Positions 16,744 to 28,172 are shown, counted from the stretch's first letter. The stretch: 44,085 nucleotides of DNA from Myxococcales bacterium (GCA_012959665.1 DUCT01000020.1:1-44085); one strand, 5' to 3'. A program made the numbers and translations. Notes: a model not told the origin generated them from the letters alone.

Positions 16744-18849
16744 CTAACGTCTCTCCACGATGGGTGAGATGATTTCGACCCCTGCAGAAGCGGTTTCAAA
16801 ATCGACGTCGGGGTTGTATTGCTGAAGTAGCCACAGCGGAACCTTGAACTGCTGGTGGGCCAGGTCCCAGATGGAGTTGCCAAGCTTCAGAGTGTGGGTC
16901 GTCGTGCCTGTGATCTCCCATTCGGAAAAATATTTCCCCTGAACGGCCCTCTGGAAATGAATCCGTTGTTCTTCAAAGATAGCCTTGGGTACCCGGCTGA
17001 AGTCCAGTCGGAGTCGACTGTGGATCGGAAGTGCTTCGCCGAATTGCAGGTCGTTGCGCACCCGCAGTTCCTGTGCGCGAATGTCGAGCCACTCGGCGTA
17101 GTGTCCCAGGGTTTCTCCAAACTGCACTTCGATCGTGCTGTCGGCGTTCACTCGGTAGTCGGCGGGATCTGCCAGTAGGTTGAGGGGGGCGAGTTCGGAA
17201 CCCGGGCGGGTGGCTTTCTCTTGGCCGGCCGGTGACTCCATCGGGGTCAAGTCGGTGCTCTCTGAGGGATTTTCCGGGAGTTCCGGTTGGGAAGGTACAG
17301 GGGGCCTTTGGGGTTCGGGTTGGCCGGGGAACTGGAGCGCTTGGCCGGCGTGGACGAGGTTGCGATTCCGAATGTTGTTGACCCGTGCAAGGTCCTCCTC
17401 GTCGATGCCGAAACGAAGGGCGATCGAGGTTAATGTGTCGCCCCTGCGGATCGTGTAGACGCCATCCTCGGGAAGTGCGGAAGGGACAACGCCCCGTCTC
17501 CCCTCCGGGCGGAATGTAGACGCATGCTCAATGGGTAGGCTGAGCTTTTGCCCCACCCGGATTCTGTTCCTGTTGCGTAGATTGTTCAGATTTTCGAGTT
17601 CGCGAATGGGAACTCGGTACTTTTGTGCGATTCGCGAAAGTGTCTCGCCCCGACGGACCACGTGGTAGTTGTCCCGGGTCTGGGTCGCGAAGCGCTGGGA
17701 TTGGGGCAGGGAGGCGAGAGCACTGCCCAGGGGCTGGGCCAATTCCGAGACCGGGATCTTGAGATCGAAGCCCTGTGGGATCCTCTTCTGGCCAGTCCAA
17801 ACGGGAGAAAGCAGTGCTGGGTTGGCGGCCTTGAGGCTTTCTATGTCCACTTCAAGAACTCGCGATACAGCTTCAGCAGATGCGTAGAAGGGAAGGGGCT
17901 CGCTGTCGTAGAGAATCGGCGGGTCGACTACGAGGACTCCGAAGTAGTGCTCCGGGTTCTCGGCAATTCGCGATGCAGCCACGAACTCGACGTAGAAATT
18001 GCGAGAGGCGAAACCGAAACGCCTGCTTCTATATTCGCGAATGATCTTTTCGATATCCCGGTGGCCGAGCTTTCGGCTCGCTCGGCGCATTCCCGAGGCG
18101 CCGTGATTGTACGCGGTGATGGCCAGGGGCCAGGATCCAGTGGAACGGCGATTCTGAGCCAGAAGGCGGGCGGCGGCGGCGGTCGCCTTGTAGGGGTCGA
18201 GTCTTTCGTCGACGATTTGATCGACCCGCATGTACCGGCGCCCGGTGGGACGTGTGAATTGCCAGAGGCCGGCGGCGCCCACCCTTGAATAGGCTCCGGG
18301 CGTATAGGACGACTCCACGTGGGGGAGTGCCGCGAGCTGGGGGGGCAGGTTCATATCCCGCAGGATTTTTTGGATGTGATCGGCGTATGCGCCTGCCCGA
18401 ACGAGTCCGGCACGAAATTGGTCCGCCTGCCCGAGTTGGAAACGAATGCGCTTCGTGTGGCCAAGCAGAGTTTTGTTCGAGACCTCTGGGGGGAAGAGCT
18501 CGAGTATCCGGCGCTCCTCGTGAGTGAGGTTTTTGCGATTCCCGAGAGCGAGCCTTTTCAGGATCTTGCGGTAGCGGTCCTTGCTTTTTTCGACATGACG
18601 CTCAGTACCCGAGACGGACAGGTTCTCGGGCAGTTCCAACTCCTCGTAGACAATATGAATATTCCTGGAGTCGTGAAGGAGTCCGCGCTGCTTTCCCACC
18701 CGGGTGTAGATCCTGATCCAGAACTGAATGTCCGGTTCGAGTCCGGTGGGTTCGACGAAGAGCAGCGTGTTTCGTGCCACGGGCTCCGCAACGGGGGTCA
18801 GGATGGGCAGGAACAGAAGACAGGCGAAAACTTGCAGGAAAAGCTTCAT
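16744..18849 (-). CDS. mltD: membrane-bound lytic murein transglycosylase (MltD-like) with LysM repeats
   Basis: SLT domain 'LPHVESSYTPGAYSRVGAAGLWQFTRPTGRRYM'; LysM 'YHVVRRGETLSRIAQKYRVPIRELENLN' and 'YTIRRGDTLTSIALRFGIDEEDLARVN'. Confidence 0.93.
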   Translation of the reverse strand: MKLFLQVFACLLFLPILTPVAEPVARNTLLFVEPTGLEPDIQFWIRIYTRVGKQRGLLHDSRNIHIVYEELELPENLSVSGTERHVEKSKDRYRKILKRLALGNRKNLTHEERRILELFPPEVSNKTLLGHTKRIRFQLGQADQFRAGLVRAGAYADHIQKILRDMNLPPQLAALPHVESSYTPGAYSRVGAAGLWQFTRPTGRRYMRVDQIVDERLDPYKATAAAARLLAQNRRSTGSWPLAITAYNHGASGMRRASRKLGHRDIEKIIREYRSRRFGFASRNFYVEFVAASRIAENPEHYFGVLVVDPPILYDSEPLPFYASAEAVSRVLEVDIESLKAANPALLSPVWTGQKRIPQGFDLKIPVSELAQPLGSALASLPQSQRFATQTRDNYHVVRRGETLSRIAQKYRVPIRELENLNNLRNRNRIRVGQKLSLPIEHASTFRPEGRRGVVPSALPEDGVYTIRRGDTLTSIALRFGIDEEDLARVNNIRNRNLVHAGQALQFPGQPEPQRPPVPSQPELPENPSESTDLTPMESPAGQEKATRPGSELAPLNLLADPADYRVNADSTIEVQFGETLGHYAEWLDIRAQELRVRNDLQFGEALPIHSRLRLDFSRVPKAIFEEQRIHFQRAVQGKYFSEWEITGTTTHTLKLGNSIWDLAHQQFKVPLWLLQQYNPDVDFETASAGVEIISPIVERR

Positions 18850-19039
18850 GGCTCCCTTCTCTTAACAAGCTTTCTAAACGAGCATTTGAGCGGGGTGATT
18901 GAATGTCCCGGCCGGGGCATTGAGACCGCCTAGGCCGGAGTCACGACGATTCTGAGCTCTCGTCAATTCCGTCGTCGTGCCCTAGCGTCGGTCTCCGCTC
19001 AAGGAGTTATTGTTCCCCGGCAGGCATCGAAAGGGGGCG

Positions 19040-20587
19040 CTATTTCTTCTTCTTCTTCTTGCTCCTGCTTTTTTGTCGAGACTTTCGAGCTTGCTGCCGT
19101 TTATTTTTTCGTTGTTGGTTTGATTTGACGCTCCGTGGCTGGACGGGGGCGGCTAGCATTGATCCCATTCCCCCGCCTCCTGCGCCGGAAAGCAGGGTGC
19201 TCGGGCCCATGCCCGCACCGCCCGGTCCGGCGCCGCCCGTCATCTGCCCCATCCCGGGGAGTCGGGAGAGAAGTCCCCCCTGTTTTCCCAGGGAGCCCAT
19301 CATCTCGCGCATTTGCTTGAAGCGGTCGACGAGATCCAGAACCTCTTTGGGCCTGCGCCCACTTCCCCCTGCAATCCGCTTGGCGCGGCTCTTGTTGATG
19401 ATGTCCGGCTTGCCGCGTTCTTGTTGAGTCATCGAATGAAGCATTGACTCTACTTTTGCAAGGTCGCCTTCTTCGACCTTGTCGGCCATGGAACCGAACA
19501 TGGGCATACGTGCGAAGACATCACGCAGCGGACCCATCTTCTGAATCGTGCGAAGTTGGGTGAGTAAATCGTTCAGGGTAAACTGGCCCTTGAGTATTCT
19601 CTCGGTGTCGGCTTCAGCTTGCTTCTCGTCGACGACCTCCTCGAAATCTCGAACAAGCCCGACAACATCGCCCATGCCGAGGATTCGCGAGGCCAGTCCC
19701 TCGGGTCTGAATTCCTCAAGCCTGTCGAGTGTTTCACCTGTACCCAGGAACTTGATAGGGACGCCCGTGACGGCCTTAATGGCCAGCGCTGCCCCGCCGC
19801 GGGCATCGCCGTCCAATTTCGTGAGTACCACTCCGTCCAGCGGGATTCGATCGGAGAAGGCCTGGGCGACGTTGACGGAGTCTCGCCCCATGAGCGAATC
19901 GCACACGAGAAGAGTATTAGCGGGTTGCACCGAACGCTTGATATTCTCGAGCTCCGTCATCAGTTCATCGTCGAGGGCGAGACGGCCAGCCGTGTCATAG
20001 ATGATTGCGTCGAAACCATCGCTTCGTGCTCGGCGATGGGCTTCCGCGCAAATTTCGGGCGGGCTCTGTCCCTCGGTCCCGCTGTGAACGGGAACCTCAA
20101 TGGAGTCGCCGAGGGTAATCAACTGCTGGACCGCAGCGGGCCGATAAATATCGGCGGCGACCAGAAGGGGCCTGCGGCCCTGCTTCTGGAGGTGGCGCGC
20201 CAGTTTCGCTGCGACGGTGGTCTTACCTACGCCCTGGAGTCCAGCGAGCATGATGGATGTTGCCCCGGCGTCCCGTACGAGGCTGGTATCCACGGGCCCC
20301 ATGAGTAGGACCAGTTCGTCTTCGCAGGCCTTGACGAAATGTTGCCCGGGCGTGATCTTGACCGTCCGGCCGGATGCATCGCGCACCCGGGTCTCGACCC
20401 GCTCTCCGAGTGCCCGCTCCTTGACGCGAGCCAGGAAGCCCTTGACCACGCCAAGGTCGACATCCGCCTCCAAAAGCGACATGCGGACGTTCCCGAGGGC
20501 TTCGTCAATATTAGACTCGTGTAGTTCACGAACGCCTCTCAGGCGCTCGGTCGCTGATTGGAATCCCTGGCTTACTGTTTCGAGCAC
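19040..20587 (-). CDS. ffh: signal recognition particle protein Ffh
   Basis: 'MLAGLQGVGKTTVAAKLARHLQKQGRRPLLVAADIYRPAAVQQL', 'YDTAGRL', 'TKLDGDARGGAAL'; M domain; poly-Lys tail. Confidence 0.96.
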   Translation of the reverse strand: MLETVSQGFQSATERLRGVRELHESNIDEALGNVRMSLLEADVDLGVVKGFLARVKERALGERVETRVRDASGRTVKITPGQHFVKACEDELVLLMGPVDTSLVRDAGATSIMLAGLQGVGKTTVAAKLARHLQKQGRRPLLVAADIYRPAAVQQLITLGDSIEVPVHSGTEGQSPPEICAEAHRRARSDGFDAIIYDTAGRLALDDELMTELENIKRSVQPANTLLVCDSLMGRDSVNVAQAFSDRIPLDGVVLTKLDGDARGGAALAIKAVTGVPIKFLGTGETLDRLEEFRPEGLASRILGMGDVVGLVRDFEEVVDEKQAEADTERILKGQFTLNDLLTQLRTIQKMGPLRDVFARMPMFGSMADKVEEGDLAKVESMLHSMTQQERGKPDIINKSRAKRIAGGSGRRPKEVLDLVDRFKQMREMMGSLGKQGGLLSRLPGMGQMTGGAGPGGAGMGPSTLLSGAGGGGMGSMLAAPVQPRSVKSNQQRKNKRQQARKSRQKSRSKKKKKK

Positions 20588-20696
20588 GCTTTCCCCCGGT
20601 GGCGCGGGATCCTAGCAGGCTGAGGCTAGGAGGGGGGAAGGGGTGGTCTTGCTCCGGGGGAGCGTCGAGCGCATCCTCTCCTCGTGAGAGTTTCAC

Positions 20697-20939
20697 GTGC
20701 CGGAAGGACGAGGGGAAAGCGAATTGATCGAGATCGAAGCGGAAATTGCCGGAAATGTCTGGAAGGTCGAAAAAACAGTGGGAGACACCGTTGAAGAAGA
20801 GGAAGTCCTGCTGATTCTCGAGTCGATGAAGATGGAAATCCCGGTGGAAGCGCCCTGCCGTGGTACGGTGAAGGAAGTTCGTGTGCAAGAGGGCCAAACC
20901 GTGGATGAGGGTACGGTTCTGGTGGTACTCGACGTCTGA
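20697..20939 (+). CDS. stand-alone biotinyl/lipoyl attachment domain protein
   Basis: 80 aa, GTG start; 'EEEVLLILESMKMEIPVEAPCRGTVKEVRVQEGQTVDEGTVLVVLD'. Confidence 0.88.
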   Translation: MPEGRGESELIEIEAEIAGNVWKVEKTVGDTVEEEEVLLILESMKMEIPVEAPCRGTVKEVRVQEGQTVDEGTVLVVLDV

Positions 20940-21805
20940 TGGCTTCCTTGCAGGCAGGGCAGATCAGGGCCGACTTCATGGTGCCGCACCAGACGGAGGA
21001 GGTGCTCGCTCGCCTTCGTCACGAACCGCGCCACAACCTCCTGCTGATGGATCTCGTTGCCAGCACCGAAGAGGATCCCGGTGTCGGGATTCGTAACTGC
21101 GAGGTGGTGGTGGCCTCGCGGGGGGCGGAGATTGTGGGCGTTGCCTCGCTGCGGCCCAGCCTGATCCTCGAGGATGGTCTGAAATCAGAGACCCTGGCTG
21201 CCGTGCTGCCCTTTCTCTCACGCCTGGAAGCGGGCCTCATCAAGAGCCAAGCCCATGCAGTGGGACCGGTTTGGGAGAGTCTGCGCTCTGTTGGCCGCAA
21301 TGCGCTCTTGGATCGGTATGAGGAGTGCCAAGTACTCGCGACAAAAGGCCTCCGTCAGGGGCCGCGGGTCCTACCGTCAGGGGCGTCTTTGCGGAGAGCG
21401 GAATCCAGTGACCTCGATGCGCTCGTGTTCGCCGCTCGATCCAGTTTGCGCGAGGAGGATCGCCCGGATCCCTTCTATGGAGATCCCCATGGATTTCGTC
21501 GCTGGGTTCGGGGACGGATTGGCCGCGCCCGATTACTTGAAGTTGCCGGCCAGCCGGTCTTCGTAGGGTATGCGGATGTATGTCGCCCCGAGGGCTGGTT
21601 GATCCAGGGTGTTTACACCTGGCCCGATCAGCGTCGCCGGGGATATGCGCGGGCCGGAATACTGGGGATGGTTGACGAGGCGGTTCAGGCCGGAGCGGAG
21701 CACGTTCAACTCGCCGTCGTGGTGGGGAATAGGCCTGCGCTGGGGCTCTATGAGAGTCTCGGTTTTAAGGCCTTCTCGCGCCTGCGAACGATTCTTTTCA
21801 ACTAA
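20939..21805 (+). CDS. GNAT-family N-acetyltransferase
   Basis: 'GVYTWPDQRRRGYARAGILGMVDEAVQAGAEHVQLAVVVGNRPALGLYESLGFK'; overlaps the preceding gene by 1 nt. Confidence 0.85.
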   Translation: MASLQAGQIRADFMVPHQTEEVLARLRHEPRHNLLLMDLVASTEEDPGVGIRNCEVVVASRGAEIVGVASLRPSLILEDGLKSETLAAVLPFLSRLEAGLIKSQAHAVGPVWESLRSVGRNALLDRYEECQVLATKGLRQGPRVLPSGASLRRAESSDLDALVFAARSSLREEDRPDPFYGDPHGFRRWVRGRIGRARLLEVAGQPVFVGYADVCRPEGWLIQGVYTWPDQRRRGYARAGILGMVDEAVQAGAEHVQLAVVVGNRPALGLYESLGFKAFSRLRTILFN

Positions 21806-22010
21806 TTTGTCCGCTCCTGCGGCGCTCTGCGCAGATCAAACATTGTGGCCAACGGCTTGAAGGCCCGGCGAGTCGTCGGCTAGTCTCGACCCTCGCCTCG
21901 GGTCATTCCGCGAGATGGACCGGGCCGTCGCTTTCGCCCAGGCAGATTCGGGCGCTCAGTCAATTCAGCCAACTATTGGACGTCAACTCGAGATTAAAGG
22001 AGATTGTTTT

Positions 22011-22880
22011 ATGGGTCTGCTCGACGGGAAAGTCGTAGTCATTACGGGATCTGGTGGCGGTATCGGGCGAGAGCACGCGCTTGCCATGGCCAAGGAGGGC
22101 GCCGCGATCGTGGTCAACGATCTAGGGGGGGCTCGAGATGGAACGGGAGAGGGCAGTGCGATGGCCGATCAGGTTGTCGATGAGATCAAAACCCTGGGGT
22201 CCGAGGCCGCGGCCAATTACGACAACGTTGCCACGGTTGATGGCGGTGAGGGAATCCTGAAAACGGCTCTGGATGCTTTTGGCAAAGTTGATTGTGTGAT
22301 CAATAATGCAGGGATTCTCAGGGATAAATCATTCTCCAACACGACGGAAGATCTCTGGGATTCCGTAATCGCAGTTCACCTCAAGGGAACGTATTGCGTG
22401 ACGCGCCCGATCTTCAATCACATGAAGGAGGCCGGGAACGGCGGCGTCGTCATCAATACGTCCTCGACGTCGGGACTCAATGGTAATTTTGGTCAATGCA
22501 ACTACGGAGCTGCCAAGGCAGGAATCGCAGGCTTTACACGTTGCCTGGCCATCGAGGGCAAGAAGTACGGCATCCGCTGTTTCATCCTCGCCCCTGTGGC
22601 GTTGACCCGGTTGACCGAAGATCTACCGGGCTTTGATGCCAACGCAATGCGGGAACAAATGGCGCCCGGCCTCGTTTCGCCTCTGCTCGGCTATCTGGCC
22701 AGTGACCTGTCCAAGGACATAACGGGGAACACCTTTTTCTGTGGCGGCGGACGCATCGCCGAGATGAAGGTGGTGACAACCCCAGGCATTACGAAGACCG
22801 AAGACGGCGGCCTTTGGACGCCTCTGGAAATTGCAGAGGCAATGAAGCCTGGCGAAATACTACTGCCCAGTAGGGAATAG
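22011..22880 (+). CDS. SDR-family oxidoreductase (3-hydroxyacyl-CoA dehydrogenase / 3-oxoacyl reductase-like)
   Basis: 'MGLLDGKVVVITGSGGGIGREHALAMAKEGAAIVVNDLGG', 'CVINNAGILRDKSF', 'YGAAKAGIAG'; upstream aaaggag. Confidence 0.93.
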   Translation: MGLLDGKVVVITGSGGGIGREHALAMAKEGAAIVVNDLGGARDGTGEGSAMADQVVDEIKTLGSEAAANYDNVATVDGGEGILKTALDAFGKVDCVINNAGILRDKSFSNTTEDLWDSVIAVHLKGTYCVTRPIFNHMKEAGNGGVVINTSSTSGLNGNFGQCNYGAAKAGIAGFTRCLAIEGKKYGIRCFILAPVALTRLTEDLPGFDANAMREQMAPGLVSPLLGYLASDLSKDITGNTFFCGGGRIAEMKVVTTPGITKTEDGGLWTPLEIAEAMKPGEILLPSRE

Positions 22881-23011
22881 ACCACTGGACGTTCCGGGGG
22901 CAGCGGCGTCTGCCGCTCGGGACGCTTCAGGCCGCTCCTGGGCCAGAGGCTCAATCGAAGCGGAACTCTTTCGTTGCTGGCATTGGGGCTGCATGGTACA
23001 TATGCGCAGTC

Positions 23012-25726
23012 ATGTCTGAAGAAAACCACGATCGGGTGGACGAGACTACCTCGTCCCCGGGGCACCCTTCTGCTGCTTCGGGTTCTGCTGCCCCGTCGCC
23101 CTTGGCCGATCCCTATTCGGCGATGACGCCTCGCTTCAACTTCTTCTTTCGCTGGTTTGCTCGGCGATATCTCCAGCATTTCTGTCTTGGAGATGAAGAG
23201 GCGAAGCGACTGCGAGATCTCGAAAGCCGTGGCTCAATTGTCTATGTCATGCGCTATTCGAGCCGCTTGGACTATCTGCTCTTCAATACTCTTTTTCTCC
23301 GCGAAGGTCTTCGGCTCTCAAGCTTTGCGAACGGCATTCACTTCACCATCTACCGCCCGACCCTCGAGGTGCTTCGCTCGATTTTTAGGCGCAAACGCGG
23401 TCGGTCCCGGGCGGTTGAGCACGAAGAGGATCAACAGCATGTTCGTCAACTCTCCCAGGACAAGGCGTCCCTTTTTCTCTTCTTGAGGACCCAGCGCCTG
23501 CAGACCTTCTGGCGGGGGTTGTGGAATCTCAGGCATCGCCAGGATGAGTTCGATTTGATCCAAGAGGTGGTTCGCGAAGTTTGGAGCGGAGGTGACGAAG
23601 TATTCGTGGTCCCCTTGTCGATTTTCTGGCGCAAGGGGCCCCGGACAGCCAACCGCTTTCTCAACCTCGACTACGGGTCGCTCTCCAGACCTTCTGACCT
23701 GGCGAAGGTCTCGTCATTTCTCCTGACCTACCGGAGCCTGTCGGTGAAGATCGGCGAGCCCATCGATTTGCTCGGCTACGTGTCGGAGCATCGTGATGAT
23801 GGGCAGGAGCGTGTGGCTCGGACGGTTCGGCGCTCCCTCCTGATCTACCTTTATCGAGGAGAGAAGGTTGTCGAAGGACCCACCCTGCGATCCGCCCAGC
23901 GCATTTTGGCGGTGATCATGGCCGACAAAGGCGTCCAGGCGGCAATCGCCGAGCGGGCGGGAACGAAGAGGGGCAGCCAGGAAAAGGCCGAGCGTGACGT
24001 GGCCAAGGCTTACCGTGAAATTGCGGCGCGCATGAATTCGACGCTGCTGGCCGTGCTTGCCATGGTGGTTGGGGCAATCGTGCGACGTCTTTTTTCCAAT
24101 GTCGAAACTCGTGGTCTCGACAAGGTGGCCGAGTACGCAAAGAGGCATCCGCTGGTATTGGTGCCCAATCATCGATCCTACTTTGATTTCTTGATCGTCT
24201 CATTACTCTTTTACAATAGTTATCTCGTGCCGCCGCATATTGCGGCCCGGGACAACATGGCATTTGGGCCGTTTGGTCTGATCTTCCGCATGGCAGGTGC
24301 CTTTTATATGAGACGTTCGTTTGACGACCCACTCTATAAACAGGTATTTCGCGCATACGTTGCCTACCTGGTACGCGAGGGGTTCACCCAAGAGTTCTTC
24401 ATCGAAGGCGGGCGTTCGCGTACAGGGAGGACGATGACACCCCGGTTAGGCATGCTGAGTTGGGATCTTGATGCCTTTCTCGAATGCTCCCGGAAGGATC
24501 TTTTTTTTGTCCCCATCGCACTGACCTATGAACGGCTAGTCGAAGAGGGGGGAATGGTGGAGGAACTCGAAGGGGGCAAGAAATCGGAAGAGAGTACGCT
24601 TGCTCTCTTTCGAGCCAGGAAATACCTGAGTAAACGATTTGGATCGGTTCACGTTAATTTTGGCGAGCCGATTTCTCTTGCCGACGCGTTGGGTGAACGG
24701 AGGCAGGAGTTTGAGAGTCTCGTTCGAGGCGATCTGGCCGCGGAATTGTCCGCCAAAGCATCCGCTGCCCATCTCACGGAGACTGTCGAGCGGATCCAGC
24801 AAGAAAAGCGCCGTTTTATCGACGATTTTGGCCACCGACTGGTCGAGCGAATCAACTGGTCGGTCACGGTGAATGCGACTTCGGTGGCCTCGGTGGCCCT
24901 GATGGGGCTTTCTCATCCGGGTCTTTTGCGGTCAGAGCTGATCGAACGAATGCAGCAATTGGTGGACTTGCTGCGTCTGGGCGGGGCTGGAATCACTTCG
25001 GCCCTTCGGGCCGATCAGGGGAGTTTCGCGGACTCGATTGCGTTTATGATTCGAAGCGATCTGGTAAAGGCGGCTGACGACTCCAAGGGAGAGGTCATCT
25101 ATTTCGAACCACAGAAGCGCCGGGCCCTGGACATCTACAGGAACTCAATTGTCCACTATCTGGTCGCTCCGAGTGTCCTGGCCCGCTCCCTGCTTGCCGG
25201 GGCTTCGGCCAAGGAACTGGTGGATGACGTGCAAGTCTGGAGTCAACTCCTCTACCGCGAATTTTTCACCCCGGCCCATGAAGCGGGGGAAGTAGCCGTC
25301 GGCAAAATCTTGAGTCACTTCGAGGCGGCGGGCTGGATCACCTCGGAAACAGATCGACTGCGCGTGACGAGCGAAGGGCAGGGAATTCTCTCCTGTCTCG
25401 ATTTTCAGACCCGGGGCGTGGTGGAGTGCTATGCCGCTGTCTGCCGTGTGGTCTCCGACGCGGATGGCAAACTCTCCCACGAAGCCATTCTTGAGGGGAG
25501 TTCGGAGGTTTTGGACAATGCCTACCGACTCGGGCTTTCGGGGCATCCCGAGGCCGCCAACCGGTCCACTTTCGGCAACGCCCTCGAATTGCTGTTGGAG
25601 CGTCAAATCCTGTCCCGGACCGATCCGTCCGTGGCCATTGGGAAGGCGGATTACGCCCCCGGGGAGGAATGGTTGACCTTGGCCGAACTCCAGGAACTTC
25701 TGGCGCGCTTGGCGACTGCCGGGTAG
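23012..25726 (+). CDS. plsB: glycerol-3-phosphate 1-O-acyltransferase PlsB-like
   Basis: 904 aa; '[21 protein letters not shown]', '[20 protein letters not shown]', '[20 protein letters not shown]'. Confidence 0.92.
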   Translation: MSEENHDRVDETTSSPGHPSAASGSAAPSPLADPYSAMTPRFNFFFRWFARRYLQHFCLGDEEAKRLRDLESRGSIVYVMRYSSRLDYLLFNTLFLREGLRLSSFANGIHFTIYRPTLEVLRSIFRRKRGRSRAVEHEEDQQHVRQLSQDKASLFLFLRTQRLQTFWRGLWNLRHRQDEFDLIQEVVREVWSGGDEVFVVPLSIFWRKGPRTANRFLNLDYGSLSRPSDLAKVSSFLLTYRSLSVKIGEPIDLLGYVSEHRDDGQERVARTVRRSLLIYLYRGEKVVEGPTLRSAQRILAVIMADKGVQAAIAERAGTKRGSQEKAERDVAKAYREIAARMNSTLLAVLAMVVGAIVRRLFSNVETRGLDKVAEYAKRHPLVLVPNHRSYFDFLIVSLLFYNSYLVPPHIAARDNMAFGPFGLIFRMAGAFYMRRSFDDPLYKQVFRAYVAYLVREGFTQEFFIEGGRSRTGRTMTPRLGMLSWDLDAFLECSRKDLFFVPIALTYERLVEEGGMVEELEGGKKSEESTLALFRARKYLSKRFGSVHVNFGEPISLADALGERRQEFESLVRGDLAAELSAKASAAHLTETVERIQQEKRRFIDDFGHRLVERINWSVTVNATSVASVALMGLSHPGLLRSELIERMQQLVDLLRLGGAGITSALRADQGSFADSIAFMIRSDLVKAADDSKGEVIYFEPQKRRALDIYRNSIVHYLVAPSVLARSLLAGASAKELVDDVQVWSQLLYREFFTPAHEAGEVAVGKILSHFEAAGWITSETDRLRVTSEGQGILSCLDFQTRGVVECYAAVCRVVSDADGKLSHEAILEGSSEVLDNAYRLGLSGHPEAANRSTFGNALELLLERQILSRTDPSVAIGKADYAPGEEWLTLAELQELLARLATAG

Positions 25727-25748
25727 GGTCTGCGCCTCGCGCAGCCGG

Positions 25749-26198
25749 ATGGGTCCCGCACCCCCGAGTAGGGACTCAATGGGCGAGCACAGCGAGGAGG
25801 AACCGGTTTCAATGGACCCTGTTGCCCTGCTTGACTTTTCGAAGTCAGGAGGACTCGTGACCGCCATCGCACAAGACGCGCTGAGCGACGAGATCCTGAT
25901 GGTCGCGCACATGAACGAGGAGTCCTTTCGCCTCACCGTTGAAACCGGGGAGGCGGTCTATTGGAGCCGAAGCCGCGGCAGGCTCTGGCACAAGGGCGAA
26001 GAGAGCGGAAATGTCCAGCGAATCGATTCTCTCTATATCGATTGCGATGGCGATGTGGTTTTGATGAAGGTTCAGCAGGTGGGCGACGCGGCGTGTCACA
26101 CGGGGAAGCGCAGCTGCTTCTTTCGTAGAGTCGAGGCGGATTCGGTGGTGGATGTGGGCGTTCAGGTTTTCGACCCGGAGAAGGTCTACAAGAAATGA
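25749..26198 (+). CDS. hisI: phosphoribosyl-AMP cyclohydrolase (start may be downstream at 25812)
   Basis: '[42 protein letters not shown]', '[28 protein letters not shown]'. Confidence 0.94.
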   Translation: MGPAPPSRDSMGEHSEEEPVSMDPVALLDFSKSGGLVTAIAQDALSDEILMVAHMNEESFRLTVETGEAVYWSRSRGRLWHKGEESGNVQRIDSLYIDCDGDVVLMKVQQVGDAACHTGKRSCFFRRVEADSVVDVGVQVFDPEKVYKK

Positions 26199-27073
26199 GC
26201 GAAGAGAGAAAACTCCGCCTTGCCTTGCCCAAGGGAAGCCTGCAGCAGACGACGTTCGAGCTCTTTGCGAAAGCGGGCTTCGACATCAGGGTCGCTGCCC
26301 GTTCCTACTATCCCTCGATCAATGATTCCGAGATCGAGTGCATCTTGATTCGTCCCCAGGAGATGGCCCGCTATATCGAGCAAGGGGTGATGGATTGCGG
26401 AGTCACGGGCTTGGACTGGATTATCGAAAGCGGGGCGGCGGTGGAACAACTGGCCGACCTGAAGGCACCTTGGCCCAATTACGGGGCCGTGCGCTGGATA
26501 CTGGCCGTGAAGGAGGGGTCGCCATTTCGTGTCCCTGAGGATCTCGCGGGCAAGCGCGTGGCGACCGAGGTGATGGGCCTGACGAAAAGCTATTTCGCAA
26601 ACCGAGGCATCGAAGCTCAACTCGAATTTTCCTGGGGGGCGACCGAGGTCAAACCGCCTCTCCTAGCCGACGCGATCGTGGACGTGACCGAAACCGGTTC
26701 GAGCTTGCGGGCCAATAATCTGAAGGTTCTCGATGTTCTGCTGGAAAGCACTCCACGCTTCGTGGCGAGTCGTGAAGCAGCCGCCGACGAATGGAAGCGC
26801 GGCAAGATGGACAGGATCTTGATGTTGCTAACCGCGGCCATTGCGGCGGCGAGTCGAGTGGGGCTCTCGATGAACGTTCCGCGGAGTGCACTCGATGCGA
26901 TTCTCTCCCTGCTCCCCGATTCTTCGCCCACGCTCTCTCCGCTTTCGGATGAAAATTGGCTGGATGTATTTGTCATTATCGAGGAGGAGAGGGTGCGCGA
27001 TCTGGTTCCGTTACTGTCGGATGCGGGTGCTCGCGTCATCGTCGAAACTCCGCTCAACAAGATCATCGACTGA
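26195..27073 (+). CDS. hisG: ATP phosphoribosyltransferase, long form
   Basis: '[22 protein letters not shown]', '[13 protein letters not shown]', '[18 protein letters not shown]'; C-terminal regulatory domain; ATGA overlap with hisI. Confidence 0.94.
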   Translation: MSEERKLRLALPKGSLQQTTFELFAKAGFDIRVAARSYYPSINDSEIECILIRPQEMARYIEQGVMDCGVTGLDWIIESGAAVEQLADLKAPWPNYGAVRWILAVKEGSPFRVPEDLAGKRVATEVMGLTKSYFANRGIEAQLEFSWGATEVKPPLLADAIVDVTETGSSLRANNLKVLDVLLESTPRFVASREAAADEWKRGKMDRILMLLTAAIAAASRVGLSMNVPRSALDAILSLLPDSSPTLSPLSDENWLDVFVIIEEERVRDLVPLLSDAGARVIVETPLNKIID

Positions 27074-27075
27074 GT

Positions 27076-27642
27076 GTGGGCCGGCTCCGCGCGTTCACGA
27101 AAATTCCGCGGACCTATCTGCGGACTGCTTGGTGGGGGCTGGTGGCGCCCCGCTTCAGCGAGCATGAACCCCTTGTGGTCGTTCAGGCGGTGGTCCTCAG
27201 CGGCGAAGGCGAAGAGATTCTTCTCTCCGTTCGGGCCGATGTGAGAGGCTGGGAACTTCCTGGGGGAAATCTGGAGCCCGGGGAAACCGCCAAGCAAGCA
27301 TTGCGGCGCGAGGTTCAGGAAGAGACCGGCCTGGACGTGGAGGTCGGCGGTCACGTCGGCGACTACACGCGGACAGGTTTCCGCCCCCATGTGGCCCGAG
27401 TCTTTCGCTGTCGCGTTCGAGAGGGGGAACTGCGACCGAGTCGGGAGACTCCCCGGGTCCGGTGGTGGTCAGTCGGCGAATTGCCGGCCACGCTTTTCTC
27501 CTGGTACCGCCAGCCCATCGCCGATGCTCTAGCCAATGAGCCGAACCCCGCCGCGCGCAGCGACCACCAGGGGGTCGCGGTGATTGCCCGGGCCGTTGCC
27601 ATCGATCTCCGGATGCGTTGGATCGAGGGGCGCGAGGGTTAG
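27076..27642 (+). CDS. NUDIX hydrolase
   Basis: NUDIX box 'GGNLEPGETAKQALRREVQEETGLDVEV'; GTG start just after the hisG stop. Confidence 0.88.
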   Translation: MGRLRAFTKIPRTYLRTAWWGLVAPRFSEHEPLVVVQAVVLSGEGEEILLSVRADVRGWELPGGNLEPGETAKQALRREVQEETGLDVEVGGHVGDYTRTGFRPHVARVFRCRVREGELRPSRETPRVRWWSVGELPATLFSWYRQPIADALANEPNPAARSDHQGVAVIARAVAIDLRMRWIEGREG

Positions 27643-27683
27643 GGAGAGTCCCCGTCTTGGCCGCTCCTATTCCCGGGAGAGGC

Positions 27684-28172
27684 TCACCCCCGTTGTTCGC
27701 GCAACCCGCTGGCTTCCCATTCCTTGGACAGTTGATCGAGTTTTCGTGCGAATTCTTCGAAGGGGTCGTCGAAGGAGAGGGTGATTTCGGTTGTACGCGG
27801 AATCTCATCGCCATTCAGGAGGCCGCGGTACCGGTTCAAGTTGGCGAGAATCGCTTCGGCGACCTTGAGTGCGCGCTTCTCGGTCTTGATCAGCGGCGAC
27901 TGCAGGGTGTAGACATTGTTTCGACCCCAGAGACTCTCGTCCCGAACGATTCCGATCTCGCGATACACCCCGTTAATGGGATCAAAATTGTATTCGACTC
28001 GGACTTCCTTGAAGATGTCCGAATTACCCGTATAGAACCCACGCTCCTTCTCCACCTTTCCGAGCTGACGGCAACGGGGGCAATAGAAGGTGTCTCCATG
28101 ATTGAGCAGGAAAACGCCCTTGGCGTAATCCTCGCAGTCTGTGCTTTCGCAATACCCTACTCCGCGTTTCAT
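27684..28172 (-). CDS. conserved hypothetical zinc-ribbon protein
   Basis: 'MKRGVGYCESTDCEDYAKGVFLLNHGDTFYCPRCRQLG...'; start chosen at an internal ATG with an AGGA upstream. Confidence 0.72.
   Translation of the reverse strand: MKRGVGYCESTDCEDYAKGVFLLNHGDTFYCPRCRQLGKVEKERGFYTGNSDIFKEVRVEYNFDPINGVYREIGIVRDESLWGRNNVYTLQSPLIKTEKRALKVAEAILANLNRYRGLLNGDEIPRTTEITLSFDDPFEEFARKLDQLSKEWEASGLREQRG

Noticed and set aside
18941-18979. Hairpin (cacgacg...cgtcgtg) between ffh and mltD considered as a structured RNA
   Set aside because: Short stem with long loop and no conserved motif; no evidence beyond chance complementarity in GC-rich DNA.
19040-19110. Poly-lysine C-terminus of Ffh (KSRSKKKKKK) considered as unusual
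   Set aside because: Basic C-terminal tails occur on Ffh proteins and the ttc-codon run is simple repeat sequence; not compelling alone.
25145-25936. 263 aa minus-strand ORF opposite plsB/hisI
   Set aside because: Antisense shadow ORF with no domain signature.
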